The translations under genes and the position numbers were made by a program. Positions 1 to 9,743 of a stretch of DNA of 64,000 nucleotides are shown in pieces (position 1 is the first letter of the stretch; each line of letters opens with the position of its first letter). Source of the DNA: Vibrio sp. Y2-5 (lineage in GTDB: Bacteria > Pseudomonadota > Gammaproteobacteria > Enterobacterales > Vibrionaceae). The stretch is from assembly GCF_014596725.1 (NCBI RefSeq), contig NZ_JACVEG010000011.1:1-64000 (forward strand), read 5' to 3'. The notes beneath the pieces are model-generated. The model was not told the DNA's origin. It saw nothing but the letters and a program-made list of their open reading frames with translations, and made no database searches.

Positions 1-2
1 CT

Positions 3-74
3 CTGCCAGAGAGCTGTGCCACTCTTTTAACGCAGTACATAGTGGAATGTGTGATGAAACAGTTCGATAGTTAA
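3..74 (+). other. Possible 3' end of an upstream gene cut by the window edge
   Basis: Frame 3 is open from the first base and stops at 72-74, giving a 23-residue tail ending in KQFDS. Frame 2 is also open, to 68-70, so the frame is not certain. A plus-strand terminator follows about 20 bases later, which suggests a gene ends here. The fragment is too short to identify. A galactose or galactoside gene would fit the neighbourhood, but that is only a guess. Confidence 0.3.
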
Positions 75-91
75 ATAATCATGATGCGATT

Positions 92-129
92 AAGCCGAAA
101 ATAAATCCTATTCCCGGCTTTTTTATTTG
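92..129 (+). terminator. Rho-independent terminator
   Basis: AAGCCG at 92-97 pairs with CGGCTT at 115-120, and a T-rich run follows on the plus strand. It would end the gene entering from the left edge. On the minus strand it gives only a weak U tract just past the stop of the alpha-galactosidase. Confidence 0.6.
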
Positions 130-139
130 TCTATGAAGA

Positions 140-2257
140 CTAACCAACCTGCTTCAACTCAATCAATATTGCTGTTTCAGCGTCCAGAATCGGCATTGTT
201 AGCCCGACGTTTTGGCACCATTCACCGGACATTTCACAGCCTGAAACTGTCCATTCAGGTTGACACGCCACAATACTGTTAAAGTTCCCCGGTTTATCAA
301 TCACTGAGACTTGGTAGATTGCATTTGGGTCTAATCCAACAATACGTAGATGACCACTTAGTGAATACGTTGGCATAGACAATTGAGAGACCAATACCAC
401 CGCTTCAGATTTGTCTTGTGAAACAACCGCATGGATTTGATGCGCTTTGTCCTCACTCGGAACTCGCCATGTTGTGCCACTATGCAGCAATGGGCGAAGT
501 GCTTTGTGAAGCTTCACGTAGTGTTCAAAGCCTTGTTTTTCTTCTTGGCTCTCTTTTACAGGGTCTAGCTCAATACCCATATGACCAAACAGAGCGGTCA
601 GTCCTCTGAATTCGATACTGTGGCGGCGGCGAGTACTGTGACAATGGCTGGCTCCGATATGGCTACCCATCACTTCAGGTGGAAAGAAGTAGCTCATGCC
701 ACGTTGAATAGTCTGACGCTCTAAAGCATCGTTGTTGTCTGATGCCCAGAAACGCTGGGTACGCTTCAATACCTCGTAATCAATACGTCCGCCACCCGCA
801 GCACAAGATTCAATATCCACATGAGGATGCTTGGCTCGAACTTTATCCACCAACTGGTAGTAACGCTGTGTTTGTTTATGTGCTGCTGCTATACCGCCAT
901 GAGCAGGCTGAACCACTTCCCTGTTCATATCCCATTTGATGTAAGCAATATTGTAAGTGGAAAGGAAATGATCCAGCCGTTCGAATAGATAGTCAAAAGC
1001 CTCTTGGTTTTGCAGATCAATCACATACTGATTGCGTCCTGTGGGCTGCTCATACCCTTCCACAGCCAGTAACCAATCAGGATGTTGTCTGTAGAGGTCG
1101 GAATCTTTGTTGATCATCTCCGGTTCAAACCACAAACCAAATTCCATTCCGAGTTGATTAACATGATCAACAATTGGCGCTAAACCTTGAGGATATTTTC
1201 TTTCATCAAGGAACCAGTCACCTAAAGCAGCTTTATCATCATTACGTCCTCTAAACCAACCGTCATCGATGATGAATCGCTCGACACCCATGGCTGCCGC
1301 CTGAGTTGCCATTGACATAATGTATTCAGGATCGTGATTGAAATAGATACCTTCCCACGTATTGAGATGAATTGGACGAGGTTTCGATGCAAACTTTTGC
1401 GGCAAAATAGAATGGCGTACATGAGTGTGAAACTGCTGGCTCATTCCGTTTAGACCTTTATCGCTGTAGCTGGCATACAGCCATGGCGATGTGACACTTT
1501 CTCCCTGCGCCAATGAAACCTCACCCGCGAAATAAATCACTTCAGCCTGCACAAGGCGACGCCCGTCAGCCTTAACATCCGCACGCATGCGGTGGTTACC
1601 GCTCCAAGCGAAATGAAAGCCCCAAACATCCCCCTGCAACTCATCGAAATGCTGCTGACCAGCAATAAAAGCGGGATAGTGCTCATGAGAGGTTCGTCCG
1701 CGGCGGTTTTCTTGCTGATATCCACCATGCATTAAAGGCTGGCGAGCAGTTTGAAACTCGTGAACCCAACGGCCAAAAAATGTCATCAGTTCATTGGCTC
1801 TAGCAGGTAAAGGTAAAGTATTGGCTAAGCGATTAACCTGATAAACACCCGCTTTTAAATTGGTTAATGTATGACGAGTTTTCACCACATCATCAGCGTC
1901 TAAACACAATTCCGTCGTCAGCGACAAGCCTGCCAATTCATCGACGCTTTCAATACGTACCCCAGTGTCAATTTCAGCTATTTTCTGAACAACAAACACC
2001 GGAGCCCAATCCAAGCCGTCGCGATGCCCTTCAACACCCGGGCTACTAAAAACACCCCGACCGAGTTCTGGGCTTAATGTCATTGCTACATCTTTATCTA
2101 GACGCCCATAAGGCACAGGACGATACAAACTCTTCCTATAATTTTCCAAAGTGCCTTGGACGGGTTTGCCCCAATAGAGAACCTCTGCAAACTCACCGAC
2201 CTCAACGATGATCTGGCTATGTTTACCGATTAAGTTAATTAATACTGGCTCCGTCAC
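140..2257 (-). CDS. Alpha-galactosidase, glycoside hydrolase family 36
   Basis: Predicted to cleave alpha-1,6-galactosides such as melibiose and raffinose, in the cytoplasm since no signal peptide is visible. GH36 hallmarks are present: an N-terminal beta-sandwich, then the barrel with KWDMNR (nucleophile Asp), CAAGGGR, and the SDNND motif carrying the expected acid/base Asp. The open frame runs upstream to 2419, which would give 759 residues. I place the start at the GTG at 2255-2257 (705 residues), for three reasons: GGAAGGG lies about 8 bases upstream, the protein then begins at the conserved TEPVLINL segment, and an 18-bp operator-like palindrome lies inside the would-be extension. The gene is divergent from galR, so GalR control is likely. 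It is not E. coli MelA, which is GH4, so no symbol is given. Confidence 0.93.
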   Translation of the reverse strand: MTEPVLINLIGKHSQIIVEVGEFAEVLYWGKPVQGTLENYRKSLYRPVPYGRLDKDVAMTLSPELGRGVFSSPGVEGHRDGLDWAPVFVVQKIAEIDTGVRIESVDELAGLSLTTELCLDADDVVKTRHTLTNLKAGVYQVNRLANTLPLPARANELMTFFGRWVHEFQTARQPLMHGGYQQENRRGRTSHEHYPAFIAGQQHFDELQGDVWGFHFAWSGNHRMRADVKADGRRLVQAEVIYFAGEVSLAQGESVTSPWLYASYSDKGLNGMSQQFHTHVRHSILPQKFASKPRPIHLNTWEGIYFNHDPEYIMSMATQAAAMGVERFIIDDGWFRGRNDDKAALGDWFLDERKYPQGLAPIVDHVNQLGMEFGLWFEPEMINKDSDLYRQHPDWLLAVEGYEQPTGRNQYVIDLQNQEAFDYLFERLDHFLSTYNIAYIKWDMNREVVQPAHGGIAAAHKQTQRYYQLVDKVRAKHPHVDIESCAAGGGRIDYEVLKRTQRFWASDNNDALERQTIQRGMSYFFPPEVMGSHIGASHCHSTRRRHSIEFRGLTALFGHMGIELDPVKESQEEKQGFEHYVKLHKALRPLLHSGTTWRVPSEDKAHQIHAVVSQDKSEAVVLVSQLSMPTYSLSGHLRIVGLDPNAIYQVSVIDKPGNFNSIVACQPEWTVSGCEMSGEWCQNVGLTMPILDAETAILIELKQVG

Positions 2258-2638
2258 TGTCTGTTCCCTTCCAACCTTTGAGTTTTCGATATCATAAGTA
2301 AAATTGAAAAACTTTCTGTGATTAAAGCCATAATCATGGAAACGTTTCCATGCATCTATAAACTTAGCCATTGTTAATGGAAATGCTAAGTTTGGAAAAT
2401 TCTGGTCAAAAACAAGCATGAAAATCTTGAGCTCACGCAGTAGTTGAGCTTTAAGGGCTTGAGTTGTCGAAATAACCGATATTTAATTAACGCCAACTAA
2501 AGCCTTTGGGCTTGAAAACATTTTCAGAGTCAGAACAATTATTTTCAGAGAACCACTCACATTACTTGAGCAATTGATTTTAAGCTTGGTTGACTTCAGG
2601 CTAAAACGTTCTCTTAGAAACCTAAGGTAAATATAACT
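2258..2638. other. Divergent control region between the alpha-galactosidase and galR
   Basis: This 381-base stretch is non-coding if the GTG start at 2257 is right. It holds the 18-bp palindrome, a half-matching site near 2603-2613 and AT-rich sequence. No convincing sigma-70 promoter pair could be fixed for either gene. Confidence 0.6.
2335..2352. promoter_or_regulatory. 18-bp perfect palindrome, probable GalR operator
   Basis: CATGGAAACGTTTCCATG is its own reverse complement and has the central CG typical of LacI/GalR-family operators. It lies about 80 bases upstream of the proposed GTG start of the alpha-galactosidase and about 290 bases upstream of galR. A weaker relative (AAAACGTTCTC) lies near 2603-2613, just before galR, and could be an autoregulatory site. 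The palindrome is seen directly; assignment to GalR is inference from adjacency. Confidence 0.7.
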
Positions 2639-3643
2639 ATGGCGACCATAAAAGACGTTGCACGGGAAGCGGGGGTATCCATCGCGACCACTTCACGCGT
2701 CATTAATAACGCCCCGCACACCAGCGAAACCGCCATCATTGCGGTGAAAGCTGCAATGGAAAAGCTGGGCTATCGCCCGAATGCAAATGCTCGCGCACTG
2801 GTAAGCAAATCTTCCAACGCTATTGGCGTGTTAGTGAGTGACGTGTCGGCGCCTTTTTTTGGCATCATGGTTAAAGCCATTGATACCATCGCCAGTGAAC
2901 AGGAAAAGCAGTTACTGGTTGGTAGTGGTTATCATGATGCAGAAAAAGAACGCAACGCTATCAATCTGCTAATTAACAGCCGCTGCGAATCACTTGTACT
3001 TCACAGTAAAGGTATGAGCGATCAAGAACTGACAAAGCTCGCAAAAGAAGTCCCCGGAATGGTGTTAATCAACCGCGTGGTGCCCGATATTGCTTCTCGC
3101 TGCATCGCCCTAGATAACCGGAAAGGCGCTTATATCGCCACTGAATACCTGATCAAAAATGGTCACAAGCATATCGGCTATATTGCCTCTAGCCACAATA
3201 TCGATGATGCCCATGATCGACTTGCAGGTTACTTTGACGCGCTACGTGATTACGGGATCGACGCACGAGAAGAATATGTGGAATATGGTGAGCCTGACGA
3301 ACTTGGCGGTGAACAAGCAATGGTCAACCTGATGGCAAAGAATACCGACATCACAGCGGTCGCTACCTATAACGACTATATGGCGGCGGGTTGTTTGGTG
3401 CTGCTACAAGAAAATGGTATTCGTATTCCCGAAGAGATGTCGGTGATTGGCTTTGATGACGGACATATGGCTCGCTTTGTTTACCCGCGTCTCACCACTA
3501 TTCGATATCCCATTCAATTAATGGCAAACGAAGCGGTAAAGCTTTCTCTACAACTGGCCAATAAAGAAGATATTGAACGCCCAGACAACAAACTGTTTAT
3601 GCCCACTTTAGTTCGTCGTTCCTCAGTAGGCAGAGCGCGATAA
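2639..3643 (+). CDS. galR: Galactose-type transcriptional repressor, LacI/GalR family
   Basis: A 334-residue regulator close to E. coli GalR along its whole length. The N-terminal helix-turn-helix begins MATIKDVAREAGVS and the hinge helix region contains PNANARAL. The periplasmic-binding-protein-like effector domain has GalR-like stretches such as PGMVLINR and GEPDELGGEQAM, and the tail is PTLVRRSSV. Expected to bind galactose in the cytoplasm and release operator DNA. It is divergent from the alpha-galactosidase across a region with a perfect LacI-type palindrome, so that gene is the most likely local target. The rest of the galactose regulon would lie outside the window. It lacks only the short variable C-terminal tail of the E. 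coli protein. Confidence 0.93.
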   Translation: MATIKDVAREAGVSIATTSRVINNAPHTSETAIIAVKAAMEKLGYRPNANARALVSKSSNAIGVLVSDVSAPFFGIMVKAIDTIASEQEKQLLVGSGYHDAEKERNAINLLINSRCESLVLHSKGMSDQELTKLAKEVPGMVLINRVVPDIASRCIALDNRKGAYIATEYLIKNGHKHIGYIASSHNIDDAHDRLAGYFDALRDYGIDAREEYVEYGEPDELGGEQAMVNLMAKNTDITAVATYNDYMAAGCLVLLQENGIRIPEEMSVIGFDDGHMARFVYPRLTTIRYPIQLMANEAVKLSLQLANKEDIERPDNKLFMPTLVRRSSVGRAR

Positions 3644-3663
3644 GCTCTGTCCTATGACCTCAC

Positions 3664-3963
3664 CTATTGCGCTTGAAGGCGAGCATCTATCTCTTGAGCA
3701 TAAGTGTTCGCTTTCATGCCATAGATGATTTGCACATTGCTTTTGTCTAGTAGAACCACACCAAAAGCGCCATTGCACTTTAAGTAGTCTGCATCAACCA
3801 AACCCGAGTCATTGAGTTGCAATCTTAGCCTTGTCGCACAAGCGCCTGAGTGAACAATGTTTTCTAATCCACCGACAGCTTTTACAATACCATCAGTTTC
3901 CTGACCAATGTTCGGGTTTACTCTGACTAAAAAATTAAAAATCTGACGAATTTTATCAATCAT
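3664..3963 (-). CDS. Stand-alone PTS EIIB domain, glucose/GlcNAc class
   Basis: A 99-residue protein that is essentially one EIIB domain of the glucose superfamily. It has GGLENI, then the phosphorylated-cysteine motif ACATRLRLQL with Cys42, then GAFGVVLLD and VQIIYG. The active-site cysteine is kept, so phosphate acceptance is plausible, but no EIIC membrane partner or EIIA is adjacent. About 25 residues precede the domain without a membrane segment. It converges on galR and is divergent from rsxA. It could serve an EIIC encoded elsewhere or act as a phosphorylation-dependent regulator; neither can be decided from sequence. The fold call is firm, the role unknown. Confidence 0.8.
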   Translation of the reverse strand: MIDKIRQIFNFLVRVNPNIGQETDGIVKAVGGLENIVHSGACATRLRLQLNDSGLVDADYLKCNGAFGVVLLDKSNVQIIYGMKANTYAQEIDARLQAQ

Positions 3964-4271
3964 AAAAACCTGCTGATGAGTAAGATGATTTGTAGTAAAT
4001 ACAATAAATAACCCTACACTGTATGTACATGAGCTTAAATTACACCTTAGTCATACATACAGAACAATCAGTGTTTTCTGAACATCTCGTCATGCAATAC
4101 AGAGGAACACAATAACGGAGTGCTCAACGCTAATTCGCGCTACGAGTTCAATCTAGAGTGTAAAGTTTAAACTTTTTTTATTCTTAAATTGAAAACCTTA
4201 TCTTTGGTTGGTTGTTATTGACTACGCAAAGCAGGATAATACCGAGCTCGGAACGAAGACATTATATAATT
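3964..4271. other. Intergenic region upstream of rsxA and the EIIB gene
   Basis: This 308-base, AT-rich region separates two divergent genes. It contains the candidate rsx promoter at 4212-4240. No further operator, hairpin or small gene was recognised. Confidence 0.5.
4212..4240 (+). promoter_or_regulatory. Candidate sigma-70 promoter of the rsx operon
   Basis: TTGTTA at 4212-4217 and GATAAT at 4235-4240 are separated by exactly 17 bases. Transcription would begin near 4247, leaving a short leader before the ATG at 4272. Matches are 4/6 and 5/6 to consensus. Confidence 0.5.
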
Positions 4272-4853
4272 ATGACCGAATATCTTTTGTTGTTAGTCGG
4301 CACTGTGCTGGTGAACAACTTTGTACTGGTAAAGTTTTTGGGCTTGTGTCCATTCATGGGCGTATCCAAAAAGTTAGAGACTGCAATTGGCATGGGGTTG
4401 GCGACAACGTTCGTTTTAACCTTAGCTTCCGTATGTTCGTATCTTGTAGAAAGTTACATCCTTAAACCGTTAGGTATTGAATACTTACGCACCATGAGCT
4501 TTATCCTCGTGATTGCGGTAGTGGTTCAATTTACTGAGATGGTGGTGCACAAAACCAGCCCGACACTCTATCGTTTGTTAGGTATCTTCCTGCCTCTCAT
4601 CACCACTAACTGTGCAGTTTTAGGTGTGGCATTGCTTAACATCAACGAAAACCATAATTTCGTACAGTCGATCATTTACGGCTTCGGCGCTGCTGTAGGC
4701 TTTTCATTGGTACTGATCCTGTTTGCATCAATGCGTGAGCGTATTCATGTGGCAGATGTGCCTGCGCCATTCAAAGGTGCGTCTATTGCTATGATCACGG
4801 CTGGTTTGATGTCGCTTGCCTTTATGGGCTTTACCGGATTGGTGAAGTTGTAA
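4272..4853 (+). CDS. rsxA: Electron transport complex subunit RsxA (RnfA)
   Basis: A 193-residue inner-membrane subunit of the Rsx/Rnf complex, with about six hydrophobic helices. It begins [16 protein letters not shown] and contains the paired conserved segments [11 protein letters not shown] and [11 protein letters not shown], where the cysteines bind an intramembrane iron-sulfur centre in studied homologues. The frame is open upstream to 4212, but the ATG at 4272 gives the family's usual N-terminus and length. Its stop overlaps the rsxB start (TAATG), so the two are translationally coupled. It is homologous to RsxE in the same operon and to NqrD/NqrE. Confidence 0.95.
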   Translation: MTEYLLLLVGTVLVNNFVLVKFLGLCPFMGVSKKLETAIGMGLATTFVLTLASVCSYLVESYILKPLGIEYLRTMSFILVIAVVVQFTEMVVHKTSPTLYRLLGIFLPLITTNCAVLGVALLNINENHNFVQSIIYGFGAAVGFSLVLILFASMRERIHVADVPAPFKGASIAMITAGLMSLAFMGFTGLVKL

Positions 4854-5440
4854 TGAGTACGATATTAATTGCTGTATTAGCTATCGCGGTACTTGCGGCC
4901 GTTTTTGGCGCTATTTTGGGCTTTGCATCCATCCGCTTCAAAGTTGAAGCCGATCCTATCGTTGACCAAATTGATGCTATTTTGCCACAAACCCAATGTG
5001 GTCAATGTGGCTACCCAGGTTGTCGTCCTTACGCAGAAGCGATTGCCAATGGTGACCAAATCAATAAATGCCCTCCGGGCGGTCAGCAAACGATCGAAAA
5101 ATTAGCCGACTTAATGGGCGTTGACGTCCAAGAGTCCGCACACGATCTCGATAGCAAAGTCAAAACCGTGGCTTTTATTCATGAAGATATGTGTATCGGG
5201 TGCACCAAGTGTATTCAGGCCTGCCCTGTCGACGCAATTGTCGGAGGCACCAAAGCACTTCATACCGTAATTAAAGATGAGTGTACGGGTTGCGACCTCT
5301 GCGTTGCTCCGTGCCCTACAGACTGTATTGAGATGATCCCTGTTGCAACAACCACTGACACTTGGAAATGGCAGCTAAATGCTATTCCTGTGGTTGATGT
5401 TACTCACGCTGCAACCACTCAGCAAAGCAGCGGGGATTAA
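4853..5440 (+). CDS. rsxB: Electron transport complex iron-sulfur subunit RsxB (RnfB)
   Basis: A 195-residue ferredoxin-like subunit. An N-terminal membrane anchor (about residues 5-25) is followed by a four-cysteine [4Fe-4S] motif (CGQCGYPGC and a later Cys in NKCPPGG). Two ferredoxin-type clusters follow, [12 protein letters not shown] and [12 protein letters not shown]. It passes electrons between the soluble donor side and the membrane subunits. The start overlaps the rsxA stop and rsxC follows after 8 bases. Length and motif order match the family. Confidence 0.95.
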   Translation: MSTILIAVLAIAVLAAVFGAILGFASIRFKVEADPIVDQIDAILPQTQCGQCGYPGCRPYAEAIANGDQINKCPPGGQQTIEKLADLMGVDVQESAHDLDSKVKTVAFIHEDMCIGCTKCIQACPVDAIVGGTKALHTVIKDECTGCDLCVAPCPTDCIEMIPVATTTDTWKWQLNAIPVVDVTHAATTQQSSGD

Positions 5441-5448
5441 GGATTCAT

Positions 5449-8058
5449 ATGTTGTCATTAATTGAACAAATCAGAACGGGTAGCCTGTGGACATTTCCGG
5501 GCGGCATTCACCCACCAGAAAACAAACAACAATCGAATCAATCCGCAATCGCTCAGGCAAGTATTCCAGGTGAACTCGTCTTGCCTCTTAAGCAGCACAT
5601 CGGTAAACCCGGCGATCTACTGGTCAGTGTTGGCGACAGCGTTAAAAAAGGTCAGGCGTTAACGCAGTATACCTCGACATTTATGCTGCCCATTCATGCA
5701 CCGACATCTGGCACTGTGAAAGCGATCGAACCTAGAACCACAGCGCACCCATCCGGTCTTGCCGAATTGTGTGTCGTTATTGAAACTGACGGAAAAGATG
5801 ATTGGATTGAGAAGACATGCATTGAAGATTTTACTCAATGCTCGCCTGATGAGCTGATTGAAATCATTCGCCAAGCGGGTGTTTCAGGTATGGGTGGTGC
5901 TGGCTTCCCAACAGCAAAGAAAATCCAATCAGGTTTGTCACGCACTGACATTCTGATCATTAATGCTGCTGAGTGTGAACCTTACATTACCGCTGATGAT
6001 GTTCTGATGAGAGAAAACGCTCAAGAGATCATTCAAGGCATCAGCATTGTCGAACACATTCTAAAACCCAAGCTGACCATTATTGGCATTGAAGATAACA
6101 AACCGAAAGCGATTGAAGCGCTGCAAAATGCGGCGCTGAATAAAGACATCGTTATTCGTGTTATTCCAACCAAATACCCGTCAGGTGGCGAAAAGCAACT
6201 GATCAAGATCTTGACTAATCTTGAAGTACCCAACGGTCGAATCCCTGCTGATATTGGCTTGATGGTTCAGAACGTCGGTTCTATGCAAGCCATTAAACGT
6301 GCCGTTGTCGATGGCGAGCCACTAATTCGCCGAGTCGTCACTCTCACTGGTAACAGTTTTAAAAAGCCGAAAAACGTTTGGACTCTGCTTGGCACCCCCG
6401 TTCAGGCATTGCTTGATGAATTTGGTTATCAGGCTGATAAAAAGCTGCCGCGCCTGATTATGGGTGGTCCTATGATGGGCTTTACCCTGCCACATGCCAA
6501 TGTGCCTGTAACCAAAACATCCAACTGTATTCTCGCTCCGACGCGTCAGGAAATTGCTCCACAATCCTATGAAGTGGCGTGTATTCGTTGTGGTCAATGT
6601 GCTGAAGTCTGCCCTGCATCCCTTCTACCACAGCAGCTGCAATGGCATGCAAAAGCAGAAGAATTCGATAAGTGCGAAGAGCTACACTTAAAAGACTGTA
6701 TTGAATGTGGCGCGTGTGCCTATGTCTGCCCTAGTGAAATTCCACTGGTTCAATACTATCGCCAAGCCAAAGCAGAAATCCGTATTCGCAAGCAGGAATC
6801 AGAAGCCGCTGAGCGTGCAAAACTTCGCTTCGAAGAGAAAAAAGAGCGTATGGAACGCGATAAAGCGGAAAGAGAAAACCGCTTTAAAGCGGCAGCAGAA
6901 AACCGTCGTCAAGAGATGACCACCAACGATGGTGAAAACGCCATTGCTGCAGCCATCGCGCGAGTGAAAGCACAAAAAGAACAATCGAAAGCGACATCCG
7001 ATTCTGCGGTTAAACCAGCCGTTGCAGCCGCTATTGCCAAAGCGAAAGCAAAACAAGCAGAAGCAGCAAAAACAGGCGCTGCTGAACCTGATAATGCTGA
7101 GATGATCAAACTGCGAGAAGAACGCAAGCGTCAGGCTCGTGAACGCAAGCTGGAAAAAGAGCAGCAAACTGACACATCTCAAACACCAGCTAACGATAAA
7201 AAAGCAGCCGTTGCTGAAGCTATCGCCCGAGCCAAAGCCCGTAAGGCGCAGCAAGAATCCGCACCTGCTGAAGATGCCAAAACGGAAACCGAAACGTCTG
7301 ACGATCCGAAGAAAGCAGCCGTTGCAGCGGCGATTGCCCGAGCCAAAGCTCGCAAGGCGCAGCAAGAATCCGCGCCTGCTGAAGATGCTCAAGCGGAAGC
7401 CGAAACTTCAGACGATCCGAAAAAAGCTGCAGTTGCAGCAGCGATTGCCCGAGCCAAAGCTCGTAAAGCGCAGCAAGAATCTGCATCTACTGAAGAAGAA
7501 ATTCAAGCTGAAACGGAAACTTCTGACGATCCGAAAAAAGCAGCAGTTGCCGCTGCGATTGCCCGAGCCAAAGCCCGCAAAGCGCAGCAAGAATCCGCAC
7601 CTGCGGAAGAAAAAGCTCAAGCTGACACTTCTGACGATCCGAAGAAAGCCGCTGTTGCAGCAGCGATTGCCCGAGCCAAAGCGCGTAAAGCGCAGCAAGA
7701 ATCCGCACCTGCGGAAGAAAAAGCTCAAGCTGACACTTCTGACGATCCGAAGAAAGCCGCTGTTGCAGCAGCGATTGCCCGAGCCAAAGCGCGTAAAGCG
7801 CAGCAAGAATCCGCGCCAGCTGAAGATGCTCAAGCGGAAACTGAAACTTCTGACGATCCGAAAAAAGCCGCAGTTGCAGCAGCGATTGCCCGAGCCAAAG
7901 CGCGTAAAGCGCAGCAAGAATCCGCGCCAGCTGAAGATGCTCAAGCGGAAACTGAAACTTCTGACGATCCGAAAAAAGCCGCAGTTGCAGCAGCGATTGC
8001 CCGTGCGAAAGCTCGTAAAGCAGAGCAACAAAACAAAAATACCGAGGAGAATAACTAG
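5449..8058 (+). CDS. rsxC: Electron transport complex subunit RsxC (RnfC) with a long repetitive C-terminal tail
   Basis: An 869-residue subunit thought to take electrons from NADH or ferredoxin at the cytoplasmic face. The conserved core holds the 51-kDa-like flavin/NADH region ([25 protein letters not shown]) and two ferredoxin-type clusters, [12 protein letters not shown] from Cys378 and [12 protein letters not shown] from Cys417. After about residue 440 the protein becomes charged and helical ([10 protein letters not shown] and on), then enters a tandem array of near-identical units built on [20 protein letters not shown] (residues about 582-857). Tail length varies greatly among enterobacterial and Vibrio homologues; the tail is not needed to recognise the family. 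The stop overlaps the GTG start of rsxD. Confidence 0.95.
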   Translation: MLSLIEQIRTGSLWTFPGGIHPPENKQQSNQSAIAQASIPGELVLPLKQHIGKPGDLLVSVGDSVKKGQALTQYTSTFMLPIHAPTSGTVKAIEPRTTAHPSGLAELCVVIETDGKDDWIEKTCIEDFTQCSPDELIEIIRQAGVSGMGGAGFPTAKKIQSGLSRTDILIINAAECEPYITADDVLMRENAQEIIQGISIVEHILKPKLTIIGIEDNKPKAIEALQNAALNKDIVIRVIPTKYPSGGEKQLIKILTNLEVPNGRIPADIGLMVQNVGSMQAIKRAVVDGEPLIRRVVTLTGNSFKKPKNVWTLLGTPVQALLDEFGYQADKKLPRLIMGGPMMGFTLPHANVPVTKTSNCILAPTRQEIAPQSYEVACIRCGQCAEVCPASLLPQQLQWHAKAEEFDKCEELHLKDCIECGACAYVCPSEIPLVQYYRQAKAEIRIRKQESEAAERAKLRFEEKKERMERDKAERENRFKAAAENRRQEMTTNDGENAIAAAIARVKAQKEQSKATSDSAVKPAVAAAIAKAKAKQAEAAKTGAAEPDNAEMIKLREERKRQARERKLEKEQQTDTSQTPANDKKAAVAEAIARAKARKAQQESAPAEDAKTETETSDDPKKAAVAAAIARAKARKAQQESAPAEDAQAEAETSDDPKKAAVAAAIARAKARKAQQESASTEEEIQAETETSDDPKKAAVAAAIARAKARKAQQESAPAEEKAQADTSDDPKKAAVAAAIARAKARKAQQESAPAEEKAQADTSDDPKKAAVAAAIARAKARKAQQESAPAEDAQAETETSDDPKKAAVAAAIARAKARKAQQESAPAEDAQAETETSDDPKKAAVAAAIARAKARKAEQQNKNTEENN
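7192..8027 (+). repeat. Tandem repeat array encoding the RsxC tail
   Basis: Eight copies of a 36-38-codon unit read [21 protein letters not shown] followed by an acidic linker, mostly [16 protein letters not shown]. The first copy has AAVAEA and the last is cut short ([11 protein letters not shown]). Neighbouring copies are almost identical in DNA, for example the pair around 7620-7800 and the pair around 7800-7980, which points to recent unequal exchange or slippage. Alternating basic helices and acidic linkers are predicted. Confidence 0.95.
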
Positions 8059-9104
8059 TGGCTTTCTTTATAGCTAGTTCCCCACATACACATATTAAAC
8101 GCAGCACTTCAGATCTAATGAAGTGGGTAGCGTTGTGCGCATTGCCGGGCTTGTTTGCCCAAACCTATTTCTTCGGTTACGGTACCTTAATTCAGCTGGT
8201 ATTCGCTGTTATTGTCGCGCTTTCGTTTGAAGCCGCAGTAATGAAGCTACGTAAACGCCCTGCTCATCTTGCATTAAGAGACCACAGCGCCATTGTCACC
8301 GCTTGGTTATTGGCAGTTGCCATTCCACCAATGTCACCTTGGTGGATCGTGGTCATCGGTCTTATTTTCGCCATTCTGATTGCAAAACATCTTTACGGCG
8401 GGCTTGGTCAGAACCCGTTTAACCCTGCGATGGTGGCTTACGTGGTGCTTCTCATTTCATTCCCAGTGCAAATGACAAGCTGGATAGCACCACACCAGCT
8501 AGGTGCTGATAGCATCTCTTTAAGCGACTCTTTTTCTTTGATCTTTACTGGCTTCGATGCTGACGGCTTATCACTACAGCAAGTTCGAACTGGTATTGAT
8601 GGTCTAACAATGGCAACACCATTGGACTCAGTGAAAACATCGCTAAGAGCGGGACACACCTTATCGGAAGTTATGACTCAACCTCAATTCGGTACCTTGG
8701 CTGGCATTGGTTGGGAATGGGTCAATCTTGCCTATTTGGCGGGAGGTATTGTCCTTCTGAGACTTAGAGTCATCAACTGGCATATTCCTGTCTCCTTTAT
8801 CGGCAGCTTGTTGGTACTGAGTACATTAGCGGTACTGTTTGCACCGGGTACAACCGCATCTCCGTTAGTTCATCTGTTGTCTGGTGCAACCATGTTGGGC
8901 GCATTTTTCATTGCAACTGATCCGGTTACAGCTTCTACCACAGTGAAAGGTCGTTTAGTGTTTGGCGCATTCATCGGTGCTATGGTGTTTATCATTCGCA
9001 GTTGGGGTGGTTTCCCAGACGGTGTGGCATTCGCCGTTCTGCTCGCTAACATGTGCGTACCGTTAATCGATTACTACACTAAACCTCGAACTTACGGGCA
9101 CTAA
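8058..9104 (+). CDS. rsxD: Electron transport complex subunit RsxD (RnfD)
   Basis: A 348-residue, multi-helix membrane subunit, related to NqrB. It has TMATP with Thr187, at the position of the covalently FMN-bound threonine in studied homologues. Further conserved segments are [11 protein letters not shown] and [19 protein letters not shown]. The start is the GTG at 8058, overlapping the rsxC stop (TAGTG) and preceded by GAGGAG, a good ribosome-binding site. RsxD and RsxG together move electrons through bound flavins across the membrane. rsxG follows 9 bases downstream. Confidence 0.95.
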   Translation: MAFFIASSPHTHIKRSTSDLMKWVALCALPGLFAQTYFFGYGTLIQLVFAVIVALSFEAAVMKLRKRPAHLALRDHSAIVTAWLLAVAIPPMSPWWIVVIGLIFAILIAKHLYGGLGQNPFNPAMVAYVVLLISFPVQMTSWIAPHQLGADSISLSDSFSLIFTGFDADGLSLQQVRTGIDGLTMATPLDSVKTSLRAGHTLSEVMTQPQFGTLAGIGWEWVNLAYLAGGIVLLRLRVINWHIPVSFIGSLLVLSTLAVLFAPGTTASPLVHLLSGATMLGAFFIATDPVTASTTVKGRLVFGAFIGAMVFIIRSWGGFPDGVAFAVLLANMCVPLIDYYTKPRTYGH

Positions 9105-9113
9105 GGAGCAACT

Positions 9114-9743
9114 ATGCTAACCGCAATTAGAAAAAACGGTCTTATCCTTGCTACCTTTGCCTGCTTATCGACAGGGGTCGTAGCGCTGACTCATCAATTA
9201 ACTGAATCGCAGATCAAGAAGCAAGAGAAGATTCAGTTGTTGTCGATTTTAAACCAAGTGATTCCTAAAAAACTGCACGATAACGAGCTGTCACAATCGT
9301 GCATTTTGCTCAATGATCCAGCTCTTGGCACGGATAGCTCTATGCCTGCTTATGTGGCGACACTGAATGGTCAGCCTAGTGCTATCGCGATAGAAGCTAT
9401 TGCACCGGATGGCTACAACGGTGCGATTAAAGTGATTGTTGGCATCAATAATGACGGCACGATTACCGGCACCCGAGTTCTGGCACATAAAGAAACGCCG
9501 GGATTGGGTGACAAAATTGACCTAAGAATCACTGACTGGATACTAAACTTTACCGGTAAGTCTGTAACAGCAGACAACGAAGATCAGTGGAAAGTCCGTA
9601 AAGACGGCGGTCAATTTGATCAGTTTACCGGTGCAACTATAACTCCACGAGCAGTGGTGAAAGCAGTGAAGAATGCCGTGACTTACGTGAATCAAAATCG
9701 TGAAGCACTGGCTAAACAAAGCTATAACTGCGGAGAACAGTAA
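9114..9743 (+). CDS. rsxG: Electron transport complex FMN-binding subunit RsxG (RnfG)
   Basis: A 209-residue protein with one N-terminal membrane helix (about residues 9-27) and a periplasmic FMN-binding domain. The flavinylation motif reads TGAT with Thr175, matching the modified threonine position in E. coli Rsx[12 protein letters not shown] and [11 protein letters not shown] are typical of the FMN_bind family. AAGGAGCAACT precedes the ATG. The stop overlaps the rsxE start (TAATG). Confidence 0.95.
   Translation: MLTAIRKNGLILATFACLSTGVVALTHQLTESQIKKQEKIQLLSILNQVIPKKLHDNELSQSCILLNDPALGTDSSMPAYVATLNGQPSAIAIEAIAPDGYNGAIKVIVGINNDGTITGTRVLAHKETPGLGDKIDLRITDWILNFTGKSVTADNEDQWKVRKDGGQFDQFTGATITPRAVVKAVKNAVTYVNQNREALAKQSYNCGEQ

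Noticed and set aside
1-40. tRNA fragment at the left edge
   Set aside because: The first bases look slightly like a D-arm on the minus strand, but no acceptor, anticodon or T-arm pairing follows.
7139-8077. Long Lys/Arg/Pro-rich frame and several minus-strand frames inside the rsxC tail
   Set aside because: They arise because the repeat array keeps alternative frames open. rsxC has the conserved motifs and the coupled start of rsxD.
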